From NCBI GenBank assembly GCA_964501365.1, contig CAZCST010000006.1, positions 76,901-140,900 of the forward strand: a stretch of DNA of 64,000 bases. Reading direction: 5' to 3'. Numbering within the stretch: the stretch's first letter is position 1; the number at the start of each line of letters is the position of its first letter. Source of the stretch: CAZAMB01 sp964501365. GTDB lineage: Bacteria > Planctomycetota > Phycisphaerae > UBA1845. Position numbers and translations under genes: made by a program. The notes under the pieces are model-generated. The model made no database searches. It saw only the letters and a list, made by a program, of their open reading frames with translations, and was not told the origin of the DNA. Below, piece after piece: positions 63,586 to 64,000 of this stretch.

Positions 63586-63869
63586 TCAAGTGCCCAGTCG
63601 GTCAAGGACGTGTTGGGTATCCAGGGTCTCCGGGTGAGTTGGCCCGCGGACTTTGCGGCGCATGGCGAGCGCTGCCTCCAGAATCTCAAGGGGTGCGTAG
63701 TGCCTCTTCAATCAAACAAGATAATTCTGCAGTGGTGTCTGTGCTGAGCGCCGACAAGAGGACTTCTTCTGCCTCATTCCAGCGCCCCAAGTTGATAAGA
63801 GCGTTTACCAATGCGAGTCGGGCCGATATTCCATCCCGGGATGCTTCGGTGCCGGCATCTCGGCGGCTG
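63586..63869 (-). pseudogene. Decayed 3' end of a TPR protein (two frames)
   Basis: On the minus strand, one frame reads ARLALVNALINLGRWNEAEEVLLSAL up to a stop at 63686-63688. The adjacent frame then continues EILEAALAMRRKVRGPTHPETLDTQ up to a stop at 63586-63588. Both are typical TPR repeats as found downstream of kinase domains in Planctomycetota. A frameshift near 63685-63700 splits them. Confidence 0.65.
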
Positions 63870-64000
63870 CCGCGAAGAACTGAGCCGGCGATTCCCAGTT
63901 AACTGCCCCCCCTCCCACCAGGCGCAAATAGGCTTCATGAACCACCGCCGTGGCTTGGAGAGTATGGTCTGGACGTTCCGCGCGCAGATAACTCTGGGCG
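63805..64000 (-). pseudogene. 5' part of an ECF sigma factor, broken
   Basis: From the right edge leftwards: AQSYLRAERPDHTLQATAVVHEAYLRLV, then VNWESPAQFFAAAAE. This is region 2 of the planctomycete-type ECF sigma factor (YLRRERPDHTLQATALVHEAYLRL). The frame then loses similarity and stops at 63805; sigma region 4 is absent. The 5' end is outside the window. Confidence 0.7.

Noticed and set aside
63366..63689. Minus-strand frame of 107 residues
   Set aside because: Overlaps TPR remnants in other frames and reads unconserved sequence.
1..64000. CRISPR arrays, integrases, intact insertion sequences
   Set aside because: No regularly spaced repeats, no Cas or integrase motifs and no transposase DDE or HUH pattern were seen.

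Overview
This 64 kb window is GC-rich (about 60 %) bacterial chromosome. It most likely comes from a member of the Planctomycetota. The pointers are two very large secreted Cys-rich proteins with dockerin-like or thrombospondin-3-like calcium repeats, remnants of the 'ECF sigma factor plus TPR protein' arrangement common in that phylum, an ether-lipid (ElbD-type) synthase, and BKACE and GH38 genes. No rRNA, tRNA or CRISPR array was found, and no intact mobile element. Assignment to the phylum is inference from gene content.

Layout. (1) 1-7.1 kb, minus strand: a probable lipid operon of PlsC acyltransferase, a 1442-residue ElbD-like reductase/AMP-ligase/ACP/acyltransferase, a HAD phosphatase and a zinc alcohol dehydrogenase that runs off the left edge. 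A small inverted-repeat element has landed three times here, once in frame inside elbD. (2) 7.1-11.7 kb: M28 peptidase lipoprotein, a beta-carbonic-anhydrase-like protein, a small lipoprotein, a DUF1801 protein and uppS. (3) 11.9-17.5 kb: a CpaE/TadZ-like ATPase, then on the minus strand five tiny overlapping genes resembling the early morphogenesis block of Mu-like phages, then a pseudo-receiver protein translationally coupled to a GGDEF diguanylate cyclase. (4) 17.7-20.1 kb: ffh flanked by two toxin-antitoxin-like pairs (DUF4258/DUF2283 and HicB/HicA). (5) 20.1-25.4 kb: short asparaginase-domain protein, a 100-bp hairpin repeat, an 892-residue secreted protein, and a CPA2 cation/proton antiporter with a degenerate RCK domain.

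(6) 25.5-37.0 kb, all plus strand: a MarR regulator with a near-consensus promoter whose spacer is a palindrome and which would give a leaderless mRNA. It is followed by two alpha/beta hydrolases, an RND adaptor and pump, a secreted isochorismatase-fold protein, a Tat-type amidohydrolase, an MhqO-like VOC dioxygenase and an MhqD-like esterase. Together they look like a MarR-controlled defence against electrophiles or aromatic compounds. An Old Yellow Enzyme reductase lies just downstream on the other strand. (7) 38.6-42.4 kb: GT-C-type membrane protein, YedK/HMCES, an FMN hydroxy-acid oxidase. (8) 42.8-47.8 kb: a 1686-residue secreted protein with four diverged tandem domains. (9) 48.1-56.6 kb, minus strand: a ribose-type sugar ABC importer, a GH38 alpha-mannosidase and an unrecognised exported protein, apparently one operon. 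(10) 57.2-63.3 kb, plus strand: membrane protein, VOC protein, BKACE (DUF849), tandem carboxymuconolactone-decarboxylase protein, DUF1254/DUF1214 protein, a SpoIIE-type phosphatase fragment lacking its N-terminal half, and a DUF4239 membrane protein. (11) 63.6-64 kb: decayed remains of an ECF sigma factor and a TPR protein.
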